A stretch of DNA of 64,000 nucleotides from Amaricoccus macauensis_A (GTDB taxonomy: Bacteria; Pseudomonadota; Alphaproteobacteria; Rhodobacterales; Rhodobacteraceae). Positions within the stretch are counted from its first letter, which is position 1; every line of letters starts with the position of its first letter. Of this stretch, positions 33,925 to 43,154 are shown piece by piece. The stretch lies in the NCBI RefSeq assembly GCF_049800915.1, contig NZ_JBNAFY010000002.1, positions 124,001 through 188,000 on the forward strand, given 5' to 3'. The position numbers were made by a program, and so were the translations under genes. The notes under the pieces are model-generated. The model worked only from the letters and a program-made list of their open reading frames with translations, was not told where the DNA came from and did not search any database.

Positions 33925-35601
33925 ATGACTGGTGAAGCGAACCGGCTGATCTACCTCCCCCTCGGTGGGGCGGGCGAGATCGGCATGAACATGTATGTCT
34001 ACGGCTACGGCCCGGCGGGCCGCGAACGGTTCATCCTTGTCGATGTCGGGGTCACCTTCGGCGATATGGAAAGCTCGCCCGGCATTGATCTCATCATGGC
34101 GGACCCGGCCTGGATACAGGCGCGTGCCGATCGGATCGACGGCATCTTCATTACCCACGGCCACGAGGACCACGTCGGTGCGCTCGGCCTGCTCTGGCCG
34201 CGGCTGAAGGCGAAGGTCTATGCCCGGCGCTTCACCGCGGCACTCGCCCAGGAGAAGATGGAGCGGGCAGGGCATGACGTCATGGAGGTCCGGCAGGCAG
34301 ACCCGTGGCCCCATGCCGTCGAAGCGGGGCCGTTCCGGGTCAGCTTCGTTCCGGTGTCGCACTCGATTCCCGAAAGCTCCTCTCTTCTCATCGAGACGCC
34401 TGCCGGTCGCGTTCTGCACACGGGCGACTTCAAGGTCGATCCGGACCCGATCGTGGGCGAGGCCTTTGATCCGGAAACCTTTCGCGCCATCGGCGACGGT
34501 GGTATCCGCGCGCTCATCTGCGACTCGACCAATGTGTTCAACGATTACCCCGGACGCTCCGAATCCTCGCTTCCTGAGGCCATTCGCAGCCTGATCCAGT
34601 CTGCCGAGGGCATGGTCGTCGCGACGACCTTCGCCTCGAATGTCGCGCGCCTGCGCACGCTCGCCGAAGCGGGGCGTGCGGCTGGTCGCAAGATCGTCGT
34701 GGTCGGGCGCGCCATGAACACCATGCTGCGCATCGCCAAGGCGACGGAGGTTCTCGACAGCTTCCCGCCGACCATCGATCCTTCGGATGCCCTCGATCTG
34801 CCGCGAAGTCAGTTGCTTGTACTCGCGACCGGCAGCCAGGGTGAGCGGCGGGCGGCTTCGGCGCAGCTCGCGTCCGGCAAATACATGGGCATGGAACTGA
34901 AGGAGGGCGATCTCTTCCTCTTCTCGTCCAAGACCATTCCCGGCAATGAGGTTGCGGTTGCGCGGATCCTAAACCAGCTCAGCCGCAAGGGCGTGGAGGT
35001 CGTCGACGACAGTTCGAGCCGCTACCATGTCTCGGGCCATCCCAACCGCCCCGATCTCATCGCCATGCACGACCTCGTGCGCCCGGATATCGTGGTGCCC
35101 ATGCATGGGGAGCATCGCCACCTGAGCGCACATGCGGCCTTGGCGAACGAACGGGGCCGGCAGGCGACCATTGCGCCGAACGGCTCCCTCGTCGAACTCT
35201 CGCAGGATGGCGCGCCTGTCGTCGACACGATCGAAACCGGGCGGCTCTACCTCGACGGGTCCGAGATCATCGGCGCCCTCGATGGTGTGGTACGCGAGCG
35301 CATCCGCATGGCGCTGCGGGGCGTTCTAGTGGTGAGCATCATCATCGACGAGAAGGGCCGGCCGCTTGGCGGGGCCTGGGCCGAGGGACTGGGTCTGCCG
35401 GAAGATTCCCGGCTTCGGGACGGGCTTGAAGGCGCGCTCGAGAGCGAGCTTGAGGCGGTTCTGGGCCGGACCAAGCGCAATGTTCTCGACGATGATGACG
35501 CGCTCGAGGAACTCGTTCAACGAACCTGTTCGCGGGTCTGCAACCAGGCCATCGGCAAGAAGCCCGTCTGCAAGGTGATGATCAGCCGCCTTGAGGAGTG
35601 A
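33925..35601 (+). CDS. rnj: Ribonuclease J
   Basis: This 558-residue metallo-beta-lactamase/beta-CASP exo/endoribonuclease is important for rRNA and mRNA maturation. The zinc motif HGHEDHVGAL is at ~74-83, followed by the VSHSIPESS and HTGDFK motifs, the beta-CASP region (SSKTIPGNE), and HVSGHPNRPDL with the later MHGEHRHL. The C-terminal domain is present. It is 12 bases downstream of coaX and convergent with the C45 gene. Confidence 0.94.
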   Translation: MTGEANRLIYLPLGGAGEIGMNMYVYGYGPAGRERFILVDVGVTFGDMESSPGIDLIMADPAWIQARADRIDGIFITHGHEDHVGALGLLWPRLKAKVYARRFTAALAQEKMERAGHDVMEVRQADPWPHAVEAGPFRVSFVPVSHSIPESSSLLIETPAGRVLHTGDFKVDPDPIVGEAFDPETFRAIGDGGIRALICDSTNVFNDYPGRSESSLPEAIRSLIQSAEGMVVATTFASNVARLRTLAEAGRAAGRKIVVVGRAMNTMLRIAKATEVLDSFPPTIDPSDALDLPRSQLLVLATGSQGERRAASAQLASGKYMGMELKEGDLFLFSSKTIPGNEVAVARILNQLSRKGVEVVDDSSSRYHVSGHPNRPDLIAMHDLVRPDIVVPMHGEHRHLSAHAALANERGRQATIAPNGSLVELSQDGAPVVDTIETGRLYLDGSEIIGALDGVVRERIRMALRGVLVVSIIIDEKGRPLGGAWAEGLGLPEDSRLRDGLEGALESELEAVLGRTKRNVLDDDDALEELVQRTCSRVCNQAIGKKPVCKVMISRLEE

Positions 35602-35655
35602 GCGCGGCTACCTCCGCGGTGACGGTGTGGCTCCTGCGCGCATATGGCGCCGGGG

Positions 35656-36645
35656 TCACGTGCCGAGCGCCTGCGGTTCGGGGATCTTGATCACCTGGTA
35701 GTCGGCGGTGAAATTGTCGAAGCTCTTGTTCCAGACATGCTCCGGCCAGCGGATCTGCACCCGCCCTTCGCTCGGCATGTAAGCGGCGGTGTAGAGGGTG
35801 CCGAACCCGATCGAGAAGGCCGTCGAGTAGAGCGGCGGACGCAGGAACGCGCCGATGAACTTCTCGGGCGTTTCGGGATGCAGGGTCAGGCGGTTCAGCA
35901 GAAAGCGTTCGCGCTCCACGGTGGCGGTTAGCCGCGCATGGCTGTGCCACTCCACGCGCTCCTGGTGGTTCGTGGCCACCGGTGTCTGTGAGATGATCGT
36001 TGGCCGGTCGGGCGTGAGATAGGCCGTGACGAAATGCCGTGTCCGGTCGAGCACCGTGACGTTGTAACTCATGTGGCAGGGGACGCGGGTGAGGATTTTC
36101 ACGGCATCCTCGACCGTATCGCAGACCTGCAGGATGTAACGCAGGATCAGCGGCACGCCGAAGCCCTCGCCGACCTCCCGCCGCCCGCCGAACGTGAGCG
36201 AGACCGCCAGCCCCCGGTCGTTCATGCCATCGACGATGCCGAACAGCCCGTCACTCATGCCGATGACCTGCCGCCCCTGCCAGTTCGTCCGCATAAGCAC
36301 CGCGTCGAAGGCCTTGGGGTGGTAGTCGTAGTTACGCACCAGCAGGGGCATGTCCCCCTGCCAGATGGCCTGGCTGCAGCCCGCCAGATAGCGCGGCGGG
36401 CAATAGAAGCTCAGAAACCTGGCCTGGCTGTCTTTCCCCCCCGCCAACTCGCAGAGCTCGCGGTAGAGCGGCAGCAGTTCGGGCATGTATTCTTCGAGCG
36501 CATTCACGCTCTCCAGGTAGGTCGGGCGCCCTGAGACGCCCTCCCGTAACCACCAGGCGTGATAGGCTGGCCAGAATTCCCTGAAGAGGCCAGCCCAGAT
36601 CGGCCCCGGGCTGTTCTCGCTGACAGCTCGGAAGTGGATCGACAT
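35656..36645 (-). CDS. C45-type Ntn hydrolase/acyltransferase-like protein
   Basis: This 329-residue protein has the peptidase C45/acyl-CoA:6-aminopenicillanate acyltransferase pattern. A likely self-cleavage Cys is at residue 90 in LAGCSQAIWQGDMPLLVRNYDYHP; the G-C-S context and the following R-N-Y-D-Y are the family hallmark. Further segments GIVDGMNDRGLAVSLTFGG and the TNHQ near the middle also fit. C45 enzymes act on amide bonds or transfer acyl groups. It is the last gene of the operon, six bases after the ATP-grasp gene. The substrate is unknown. Confidence 0.82.
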   Translation of the reverse strand: MSIHFRAVSENSPGPIWAGLFREFWPAYHAWWLREGVSGRPTYLESVNALEEYMPELLPLYRELCELAGGKDSQARFLSFYCPPRYLAGCSQAIWQGDMPLLVRNYDYHPKAFDAVLMRTNWQGRQVIGMSDGLFGIVDGMNDRGLAVSLTFGGRREVGEGFGVPLILRYILQVCDTVEDAVKILTRVPCHMSYNVTVLDRTRHFVTAYLTPDRPTIISQTPVATNHQERVEWHSHARLTATVERERFLLNRLTLHPETPEKFIGAFLRPPLYSTAFSIGFGTLYTAAYMPSEGRVQIRWPEHVWNKSFDNFTADYQVIKIPEPQALGT

Positions 36646-36651
36646 CCGGGC

Positions 36652-38103
36652 CTACATGATCTTGAAGGCAGGTTCCTCGAGAACCTTCGCGGCCGGCAGC
36701 GGTCGCGCCGAGAACGCCGTCTTGATCCCGTCGATCCACGCCTTCGCGCGCTGGTCGAGCTGGAACGACTTCGTCATCGACCGGCCACGCGTCACGAGGA
36801 TCCCGAGATCCGCGCCTTCGTAGCGGTAGTCACCCGGCTTGAGGATGCGCAGGAAGAAGGCCTCGTTCTCGGTTTCCACCGCACGACGGTGATAGTCGAA
36901 CCGGTCGAAGACCACGCGGCCATCGTCCAGCATCTTGTAGATGCCCGACTGCGGCGCCTCGGTGATGATGTCCACCGTGTCGTCGGTATGCTTGATGACC
37001 ATCTGAGACCAGCTGTCGATCATCTCCGGGTCGGCCCAGCGCGCATTCAGCTCCTCGACGTCGAGGGTGAAGGGCTTGCCCGAGAATTCCAGCAGGTGGA
37101 ACAGGAAGAGCGGCGCATCCGCATGGGCAAAGGCCGCATGGTTGGTCATGGAGCTGGCACCGGTAATGCGCGGGTTCAGCTCGCCGAGCCAGATCTCGCC
37201 CGTCTTCTTGTCGATGAGGAAGTCGAGCTCGAAATAGCCGCGATAGCCGTTCTTGCGCAGCTGTTCACCGAACTTGTAGGTCAGTTCCCGCGCCTGCTGG
37301 CGGGCCTTCGGAGGGAAGGAGGTCGCGAAGATCTCGTTGCCGCACCAGCCGCCGCGATAGGGCGTTAGTTCCTTGAAACCGACGAGCTCGGTCATCAGCG
37401 GGCCGACGATCGTGCCCTGGCTGGTCGCGCAGGCCTCGATGGCCGAGCCCCGGCAGTCGATGCGCTTCATGATCTTGATCTCGCCTTCCCCGACGATCTC
37501 ATGCTCATGCTTGCGGAAATCGGCTTCCGACTTGATGAAGAAGGTGGTGTGGCCGCTGTCTCCGAACGCCGACTGCAACACCAGATCGGTGCCGAGGCCG
37601 GACTTCTCGCAGATCTTCATCAGGTGATCGTAGTCCTTCACCTCGGAGAGCGTGTTCGGGACCGAGGGAACGCCGGCCTTGTCGCCGATCCGCACAGTCT
37701 CGATCTTGTTGTCGCACCGCTCGCGCAGGCTGGCCTTCGGGAACCAGATCTCGCCGCCAAGTTCCTTGACGAGCTGCTCCGTCTTCTCGTTGAACATCAG
37801 GAAGACGAACTTCGGCTTGCCGCCGCGGCTCTTGATGTAATCGACCACTTCCTTGTGCTGAAGGAGGTAGTTGTTGATGTCCTCAATGGACTGGAACTCG
37901 TCATGGGGCAGTTCGGACGGTACGAGCACGTTCGGGTGCCGGCCGTCGAAACAGTCCATGTAGCAGATGTATTTGAAGTTCTTCACCCACTCGTCGATGC
38001 CGAGCACGTTGAAGTTCGTCGCGGAGACGAAATAGATCGGGTCGTTGTTCGTGTGAAAGTAACGCCGGATCTCTGAAATGTTCTTCAGGGTCTTTTTGGG
38101 CAT
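36652..38103 (-). CDS. ATP-grasp ligase (biotin-carboxylase-like family)
   Basis: The protein is 483 residues from ATG 38103; upstream in-frame extension is not conserved-looking and overlaps the decarboxylase. The ATP-grasp core runs ~110-330: KIETVRIGDKAGVPSVPN, VLQSAFGDSGHTTFF, IDCRGSAIEACA and the metal-binding IWLGELNPRITGASS (Glu ~307, Asn ~309). Such enzymes form acyl-phosphates and ligate an amine or other nucleophile. There is no biotin carrier partner, so a carboxylase role is unlikely. Neighbouring decarboxylase and hydrolases suggest amine amidation. Specificity is unknown. Confidence 0.8.
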   Translation of the reverse strand: MPKKTLKNISEIRRYFHTNNDPIYFVSATNFNVLGIDEWVKNFKYICYMDCFDGRHPNVLVPSELPHDEFQSIEDINNYLLQHKEVVDYIKSRGGKPKFVFLMFNEKTEQLVKELGGEIWFPKASLRERCDNKIETVRIGDKAGVPSVPNTLSEVKDYDHLMKICEKSGLGTDLVLQSAFGDSGHTTFFIKSEADFRKHEHEIVGEGEIKIMKRIDCRGSAIEACATSQGTIVGPLMTELVGFKELTPYRGGWCGNEIFATSFPPKARQQARELTYKFGEQLRKNGYRGYFELDFLIDKKTGEIWLGELNPRITGASSMTNHAAFAHADAPLFLFHLLEFSGKPFTLDVEELNARWADPEMIDSWSQMVIKHTDDTVDIITEAPQSGIYKMLDDGRVVFDRFDYHRRAVETENEAFFLRILKPGDYRYEGADLGILVTRGRSMTKSFQLDQRAKAWIDGIKTAFSARPLPAAKVLEEPAFKIM

Positions 38104-38132
38104 GGCGTTCTCCTCTGCTCCCCCTTCGGATT

Positions 38133-40907
38133 CTACTTGGCGACGCTGGCAAGGGCTTCGGACGTAAAGACCCGCAAGCCCAGGTCCGGCCGGTAGCCAT
38201 GTATCTCGCTCACGTCGAGTGCTCGCATGAATGTCAGGATCTCGCGGCTGATCACCTGGCCCGGCACAAGGATCGGGAAGCCGGGCGGATAAGGTATGAT
38301 GAACGATGCCGAAACCAGTTCCTCGCCGCTTTCCAGTTTCTCCATCAGGCTGTCGTCCAGGTTCAGGTAGTCGCAATTCTCCTCATCATAGGCAAGGAAG
38401 AATGCGGTGCGGATATCGCCGCCAGGCGTGTCCGCATCACAGAACGAAGGATGGAACCGGCTGAAGTCGGGCAGGGGCGGGACCTGCTCCACGAGACTCT
38501 TCACGCGGTTCTCGAAGGAGCGCTTCTCCATCTTCGAGGCATCGTCCAGGAGATCGTCCAGATCGCGCGCGATGCCCACCAGCACCTCGATCAAATAGGC
38601 AACCGAGGATCGCGTCGTGCCGATATTGGTCATGAACAGGACCGTGTTACGGGAGGTCTTGTTCACCTGGATGCCGTGCTGATCCATCAGGATCTTGGTC
38701 TTGAAGGTGTCTCCGTCCCAGCCGGTGCCGCCGACCGCGAGCGTGACCTTTGTCGGGTCGAGCACGAACTCGTCGATGCTCCAGTTGTCCCAGGCATCGG
38801 TCCAGCCGGATTTCGCATCGTAATAGGATTCGACGCCACTTTCGCGATAGTTGGACGGGATCATGTCCGCGACGGTCAGCACCCGGAAGAACTTGTTCAG
38901 TAGCGGATGAGTGGTGATCGCGCGCCGCAGCGACATGGCGCTTTCGATCTGGCGCTGGACGAATTCGTATCCCTCCAGCTCTCCCTGCCGTCGGCCCACG
39001 TCGAGTGACGCGATGATCTGGTAGTTCGGAGAGGTGGAGGTATGCGTCATGTAGGCTTCGTGGAAGGCCTGTTCGGTCTCGCCCTTGAAGTCCTGATCGT
39101 AGACATGGATCATCGATCCCTGCCGCAGCGAGGTCAGCGTCTTGTGGGTCGACTGGGTCGCATAGACCCGAACCCGCGCATCTGGCGGCGCGATCAGCCG
39201 GGTGTTGAGAATGGTCTCGTCATCCCCTTCCGCGAGCAGGGCCTGCTGCTGTTCATAGGCCTCGGCCCGGCTCGTGGTGCGCAGCGATGCACGGATCGTG
39301 CTCGCGGCCTGCATCGCGGTCCGCTGGCGATAGATCGGGTTGAACCGGGCGAAGGCGAACCAGGCCTCGTCCCACAGGAAGATCAGGTCCTTCTTGATCG
39401 CGAGACACTCTTCCATGACCCGCTCGACGTTATAGATCAGGCCATCGAAGGTGCAGTTCGTCAGCAGGACCATCCGAACCTTGTCGAGCTTTCCGGCCTT
39501 CTTCAGTTCGAGCAGCTTGTGCTTGATCTCGCTCACCGGCACGGCGCCGTACATCGAATGTTCATGGAGCGGATAGCTGTCCATGTAGACGACCTGCGCG
39601 CCCGCCAGCACCATTCCGTAGTGGTGCGACTTGTGACAATCGCGGTCCACCAAGACGATGTCGCCCGGCCGCACCAGGGCCTGCACCACGATCTTGTTGC
39701 AGGTCGATGTGCCGTTGGTGGCGAAGAAGGTCTGTTTCGAGCCGAACGCGCGCGAGGCGGATTCCTGCGCCTTCTTGATCGGACCCCTGGGTTCCAGCAG
39801 GCTGTCGAGGCCGCCGCTTGTGGCCGATGTTTCCGCCAGGAAGATGTTCGGCCCGTAGAAGGCGCCCATGTCCTGGATCCAGTGGCTCCGGGCGATCGAT
39901 TTGCCCCGGCTGATCGGCATGGCGTGGAAAACGCCGGTCGGCTGCTTGGAATATTCCTTCAGCGCGGTGAAGAAGGGCGTCTTGAAGCGGCTGTTGACCC
40001 CGCGGAGGATGTTGAGGTGAAGCTCCAGGAAATCTTCCTGGTTGTAAAAGACCCTGCGGCAGCCGCCGAGATCCATCGCGGCGATGGTTTCCGCAGAGCG
40101 GTCGGTGACGAGGAAGACATCGAGCTCAGGGCGGATCTTGTGGATGAGCCGGCAGGTTTCGGGGCCGAACTCATCGGGCTTGAGATCGTCGACCTCCTCG
40201 TTCTCGCTGACGCGCTGGACGTATTTGTTCAGGAGCGAAAGGTTGTTCTTCGACTTGAGCGTCAGGCCTGGCCGCACGACCACTGCCTGCACATTGTAGT
40301 TGAAGAGGATGCCGATCAGCGCGTCTTCGAGGCTCGGAACGATGACCGGCTCGTAGATATAGGAATCCTCCGGGCGGCGCAGCCGCTGCAGGCTCGATTT
40401 CAGCCAGCGCTGCTGCTGCTCGCCCAGATTGTCGACGATCAGCACCTCGAAATAGGGCCGACCGAGCGCGCGTGCATCCGGGGCGAGGGAAACCTCGTCC
40501 TCGATGTCGTCCGAATCCGAATCCTCGGTCAGGAGCGGGACGGTCCGCCGGCGGTAGGCGCCCGAGGTCAGAGCCCGGGCGACACGTTTCACGGCATGGG
40601 AGAAATCGTCGATATTGCGGTTGTCGAGCAGCCTGTGAAGGTATTCGAAGGCTGCGCGGCCAGGGAAGGCCCAGTAGAACTCGATGGGGGCGAGGGCGGT
40701 GAAGAGCGCCTCGGCATCCTTCACCAGGCGTTCGCCCCGCCGCCCCTTGGTCCCGTGAAGCGCGAGGCTCTCCGCAACCTCGCGCAAGGCGCTCCATCGG
40801 TCCGCGCGAAGCTGTGTCGCGCTGTAGTAGTCTCCGATGGAAGGGAGATTGTGCCGCGCCTCAGCGGCCGTCGCCCCCTCCAGCGGGTTGTCCGATGGCT
40901 TGTTCAT
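38133..40907 (-). CDS. Large Orn/Lys/Arg decarboxylase-family PLP enzyme (924 aa)
   Basis: The architecture is a ~140-residue N-terminal helical extension, a Rossmann/response-regulator-like wing domain (~150-300), then the fold-type I PLP domain. PLP features are TNGTSTCNKIVVQAL (phosphate loop), FLWDEAWFAF (Asp) and ATQSTHKTLTSLRQGS with the Schiff-base Lys near 588. The C-terminal domain ends with FIIPYPPGFPILVPGQVIS. At 924 residues it is longer than inducible decarboxylases such as AdiA (~755). Substrate could be arginine, lysine or ornithine; it cannot be read from sequence alone. Confidence 0.85.
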   Translation of the reverse strand: MNKPSDNPLEGATAAEARHNLPSIGDYYSATQLRADRWSALREVAESLALHGTKGRRGERLVKDAEALFTALAPIEFYWAFPGRAAFEYLHRLLDNRNIDDFSHAVKRVARALTSGAYRRRTVPLLTEDSDSDDIEDEVSLAPDARALGRPYFEVLIVDNLGEQQQRWLKSSLQRLRRPEDSYIYEPVIVPSLEDALIGILFNYNVQAVVVRPGLTLKSKNNLSLLNKYVQRVSENEEVDDLKPDEFGPETCRLIHKIRPELDVFLVTDRSAETIAAMDLGGCRRVFYNQEDFLELHLNILRGVNSRFKTPFFTALKEYSKQPTGVFHAMPISRGKSIARSHWIQDMGAFYGPNIFLAETSATSGGLDSLLEPRGPIKKAQESASRAFGSKQTFFATNGTSTCNKIVVQALVRPGDIVLVDRDCHKSHHYGMVLAGAQVVYMDSYPLHEHSMYGAVPVSEIKHKLLELKKAGKLDKVRMVLLTNCTFDGLIYNVERVMEECLAIKKDLIFLWDEAWFAFARFNPIYRQRTAMQAASTIRASLRTTSRAEAYEQQQALLAEGDDETILNTRLIAPPDARVRVYATQSTHKTLTSLRQGSMIHVYDQDFKGETEQAFHEAYMTHTSTSPNYQIIASLDVGRRQGELEGYEFVQRQIESAMSLRRAITTHPLLNKFFRVLTVADMIPSNYRESGVESYYDAKSGWTDAWDNWSIDEFVLDPTKVTLAVGGTGWDGDTFKTKILMDQHGIQVNKTSRNTVLFMTNIGTTRSSVAYLIEVLVGIARDLDDLLDDASKMEKRSFENRVKSLVEQVPPLPDFSRFHPSFCDADTPGGDIRTAFFLAYDEENCDYLNLDDSLMEKLESGEELVSASFIIPYPPGFPILVPGQVISREILTFMRALDVSEIHGYRPDLGLRVFTSEALASVAK

Positions 40908-40939
40908 TGTCTTCGCTCCCCCCTGGCCTTGCCCCTGTC

Positions 40940-41935
40940 CTAACCGGTTCTGGACTGGTGAAACGGCCAGGCGACGTCTGCACCACTTTCCGGTAGCTTC
41001 GCTTGACGCTCGAGCTCCGCCCGAGCCTCGTAATCTTCCAGCATGGTCCGCGGATCGGCCGTCTGAAGTCCCGCGACGGACCCCTGTGACGGTGCCACGA
41101 GCGGACCGAGGGTCTTGAGATACTTGTCCGCACCGCTTTCGCGGTCATAGACCGAGAAATCCGCGTCACGATCGCGGAAGCTCTTCAGCACTTGGCCGAG
41201 ACCCTTCATGCCGGTTTCGCGCTGGCGCCGGACCTGGTCCAGATCGATCTCGATCGGGAACATGTCGTCCTGTCCTGCGGACTGGTGCAGGACCGTTGCC
41301 GTGGGATCGACCACCAGCGACCGCCCGACCCCCCCGGATGCCAGACCGTTCACGTCGAAGACATAGCACTGGAACTGAGCGGCCGTGGCCCGTGCAATCG
41401 CAATTTCCGCCTCTCGGTCCGTCGTTCCTGTCAGAACAGGATGCAGCAGCACTTCGACACCCTGACTCGTCAACTGACGCGTGGTTTCAGGGAACCAGAT
41501 GTCATAGCAGATTGACAAGCCAAATCTTCCGACGTTCGGAACATCGAAGACGCAGAACTCGGTTCCCGCCGTGATCCCGGCCTCGTAGGGCCGGAACGGG
41601 AACATCTTCGAGTATCGCGTCACGATGTTGCCGTCGGGGTCGATGACCACCGAGGTGTTCAGGATTCGGCCGTCCTCGGTCTTCTCGAACATCGAGCCAG
41701 GGATGAGCCAGAGCTTGTGCTGGCGGGCCTTCGCCTGGAATTTCTCGATGGCTTCGTTGGGGAAGGGCTGCGCGAACCGATCGAGCGGACCATAGGGCGC
41801 AAGCTCGCTGAAGAGCGCCATCTGCGTCCATGGAAAACGCGCCATCAGGATGTCGACGCGGTGCAGCATGGCTTCCACGTTGGAATGCAATGCATTCACC
41901 TGCATCTGGATGCCTGCAACTGCGAAGGGTGTCAT
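40940..41935 (-). CDS. Carbon-nitrogen hydrolase (nitrilase superfamily)
   Basis: The protein is 331 residues from ATG 41935. The Glu-Lys-Cys catalytic set is present: Glu44 in LFSELAPYG, Lys110 in RYSKMFPF and Cys143 in SICYDIWFPE. This places it among omega-amidases, N-carbamoylputrescine amidases and related amide hydrolases. It is the first gene of the four-gene operon and lies 32 bases before the decarboxylase gene. The C-terminal ~70 residues extend past the common domain. The exact amide substrate is unknown. Confidence 0.85.
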   Translation of the reverse strand: MTPFAVAGIQMQVNALHSNVEAMLHRVDILMARFPWTQMALFSELAPYGPLDRFAQPFPNEAIEKFQAKARQHKLWLIPGSMFEKTEDGRILNTSVVIDPDGNIVTRYSKMFPFRPYEAGITAGTEFCVFDVPNVGRFGLSICYDIWFPETTRQLTSQGVEVLLHPVLTGTTDREAEIAIARATAAQFQCYVFDVNGLASGGVGRSLVVDPTATVLHQSAGQDDMFPIEIDLDQVRRQRETGMKGLGQVLKSFRDRDADFSVYDRESGADKYLKTLGPLVAPSQGSVAGLQTADPRTMLEDYEARAELERQAKLPESGADVAWPFHQSRTG

Positions 41936-42267
41936 TCTTTTTCTTGCTCCGTTCTCTTGCCTCAAGGGGCTTCGTAATCATCCGGGTTCCGGCTTCAGGG
42001 CCTCGACCCGTCATTCGTTAAACTTCTCGCGTGGCCGGAAGTTGCATGACCATCCGCCGCAGACCGCCCCGGCGGCCGTTTCCCGCCGCAAGGACACCCG
42101 GCTTCCGGGCTACCCCAAGTCTTCCATCCGCGCGCTTTCTTTCCCCGCTCCCAAGGCGCACCCGCCGTGAGACGAATGCAGATCACATGGTTGCATTGTT
42201 GACCAGCGGTCACAAGCACCCGCGAGGCAATGGCGCAATGAAACACGGGATTGCATGTGCTCCACCC
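41936..42267. other. Intergenic region, likely promoter of the nitrilase/decarboxylase operon
   Basis: This 332-bp gap lies between the end of the MerR-XRE-cupin gene and the nitrilase-type hydrolase start. It holds the inverted repeat at 42175-42197 and additional TTGCAT/AATGCA half-sites (for example TTGCATG near 42251). I see no convincing gene in it. Both flanking genes are on the minus strand, so it should contain the operon promoter. Confidence 0.6.
42175..42197. promoter_or_regulatory. Inverted repeat AATGCA-N11-TGCATT
   Basis: AATGCA 42175-42180 and TGCATT 42192-42197 form a perfect 6-bp inverted repeat with an 11-bp spacer, about 240 bp upstream of the hydrolase start. The same half-sites appear between the regulator and aminotransferase genes, suggesting one regulator acts at both. 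Confidence 0.45.
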
Positions 42268-43146
42268 TCAGAAGCTGGGGGGCGTGTTGATCCAGAGAAG
42301 GACAGTCTCGCCATCGTGACTGTTCTTCCAGGAGTGCGCGCGCCGGCTGTTGAAGTAGAGAGAGTCGCCCGGTTCCAGGTTGTGGAACACGTCGCGATCG
42401 AGGACGACCTCGATGCTGCCGCTCAGGACATGCAGGAACTCCTCTCCATCGTGACGATAGGCGCCGTCGCTGGTGGCGCCCGGCGCCAAGACAAAGCGAT
42501 GGCAATCCATGCTGCGCTCACCCTCGGCAAGCTGCTGGACCGTGACGCCGGGCGCGGGTTCGGGCCAGTTCTCCCATTCCCCGGCCGGCACCATGTCCCG
42601 CGATCCGCCCGTCTGGCCGGAGAGGCGCGAAACCGTGGTGCCGAAATGTTCGGCCAGCTCGTGCAGAAGCCGGAAGCTCGCGCCCTGCGAGGTGCGCTCG
42701 AGTGTCGACAGCACCGAGGGTGAAACGCCCAGCGCGTCCGCCACGTGATCGAGCGTCTGGCCCGCTGCCCGCCGGAGCGCGCGAAGCCGCCCCCCGATGT
42801 CGGACTGCCCGTCATCGGCGCAGTGAAAGCCCGTGTCGTCGCTCGCGTCTCCCTCGGACTCGAGCGCGTGACGGATGGCGGCGGGATTGAGGCCGCGCTC
42901 CGTCCGGTACCAGGCGATCCGTTTGGCGAGAATCGCATCCTCTGTCGAATAGAGGCGCTGCCCCGATGGAGACCGGGCCGGATCGATCAATCCCTGCTGC
43001 TCCCAGAGCCGCAGGGTCGAGGCCGAAACGCCCGCGAGCCGCGCGACCTCCGCGATCCGAAAGCAGGTTTCGGCAGCGGTATCAGTCGGTTCGGCATCGT
43101 CGCAAGGCGTGTCAACTTGTTCCATAGGGGGTCGCAAAACTTTCAT
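42268..43146 (-). CDS. Three-domain regulator: MerR HTH + XRE HTH + cupin
   Basis: This 292-residue cytosolic transcription factor has, in order, a MerR-type winged HTH (FRIAEVARLAGVSASTLRLWEQQGLIDPARSPSG, ~29-62), an XRE-type HTH (LRALRRAAGQTLDHVADALGVSPSVLSTLERT, ~121-152) and a cupin_2 sensor domain (~200-285, with HRFVLAPGATS and YRHDGEEFLHVLSG). XRE-cupin regulators commonly control amine and amino-acid catabolism; the extra MerR HTH is less common. It is divergent from the aminotransferase gene and upstream of the decarboxylase operon, so both are candidate targets. Confidence 0.85.
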   Translation of the reverse strand: MKVLRPPMEQVDTPCDDAEPTDTAAETCFRIAEVARLAGVSASTLRLWEQQGLIDPARSPSGQRLYSTEDAILAKRIAWYRTERGLNPAAIRHALESEGDASDDTGFHCADDGQSDIGGRLRALRRAAGQTLDHVADALGVSPSVLSTLERTSQGASFRLLHELAEHFGTTVSRLSGQTGGSRDMVPAGEWENWPEPAPGVTVQQLAEGERSMDCHRFVLAPGATSDGAYRHDGEEFLHVLSGSIEVVLDRDVFHNLEPGDSLYFNSRRAHSWKNSHDGETVLLWINTPPSF

Positions 43147-43154
43147 GTTGCATT

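Noticed and set aside
36652..38103. Biotin carboxylase subunit of an acyl-CoA carboxylase
   Set aside because: The ATP-grasp fold is real, but no biotin carrier or carboxyltransferase gene is nearby and the neighbours are a decarboxylase and two hydrolases.
39042..40943. 633-codon plus-strand frame opposite the decarboxylase gene
   Set aside because: It is the reverse-complement shadow of a clear PLP enzyme gene; its composition is Arg/Val/Glu-rich and no motif is present.
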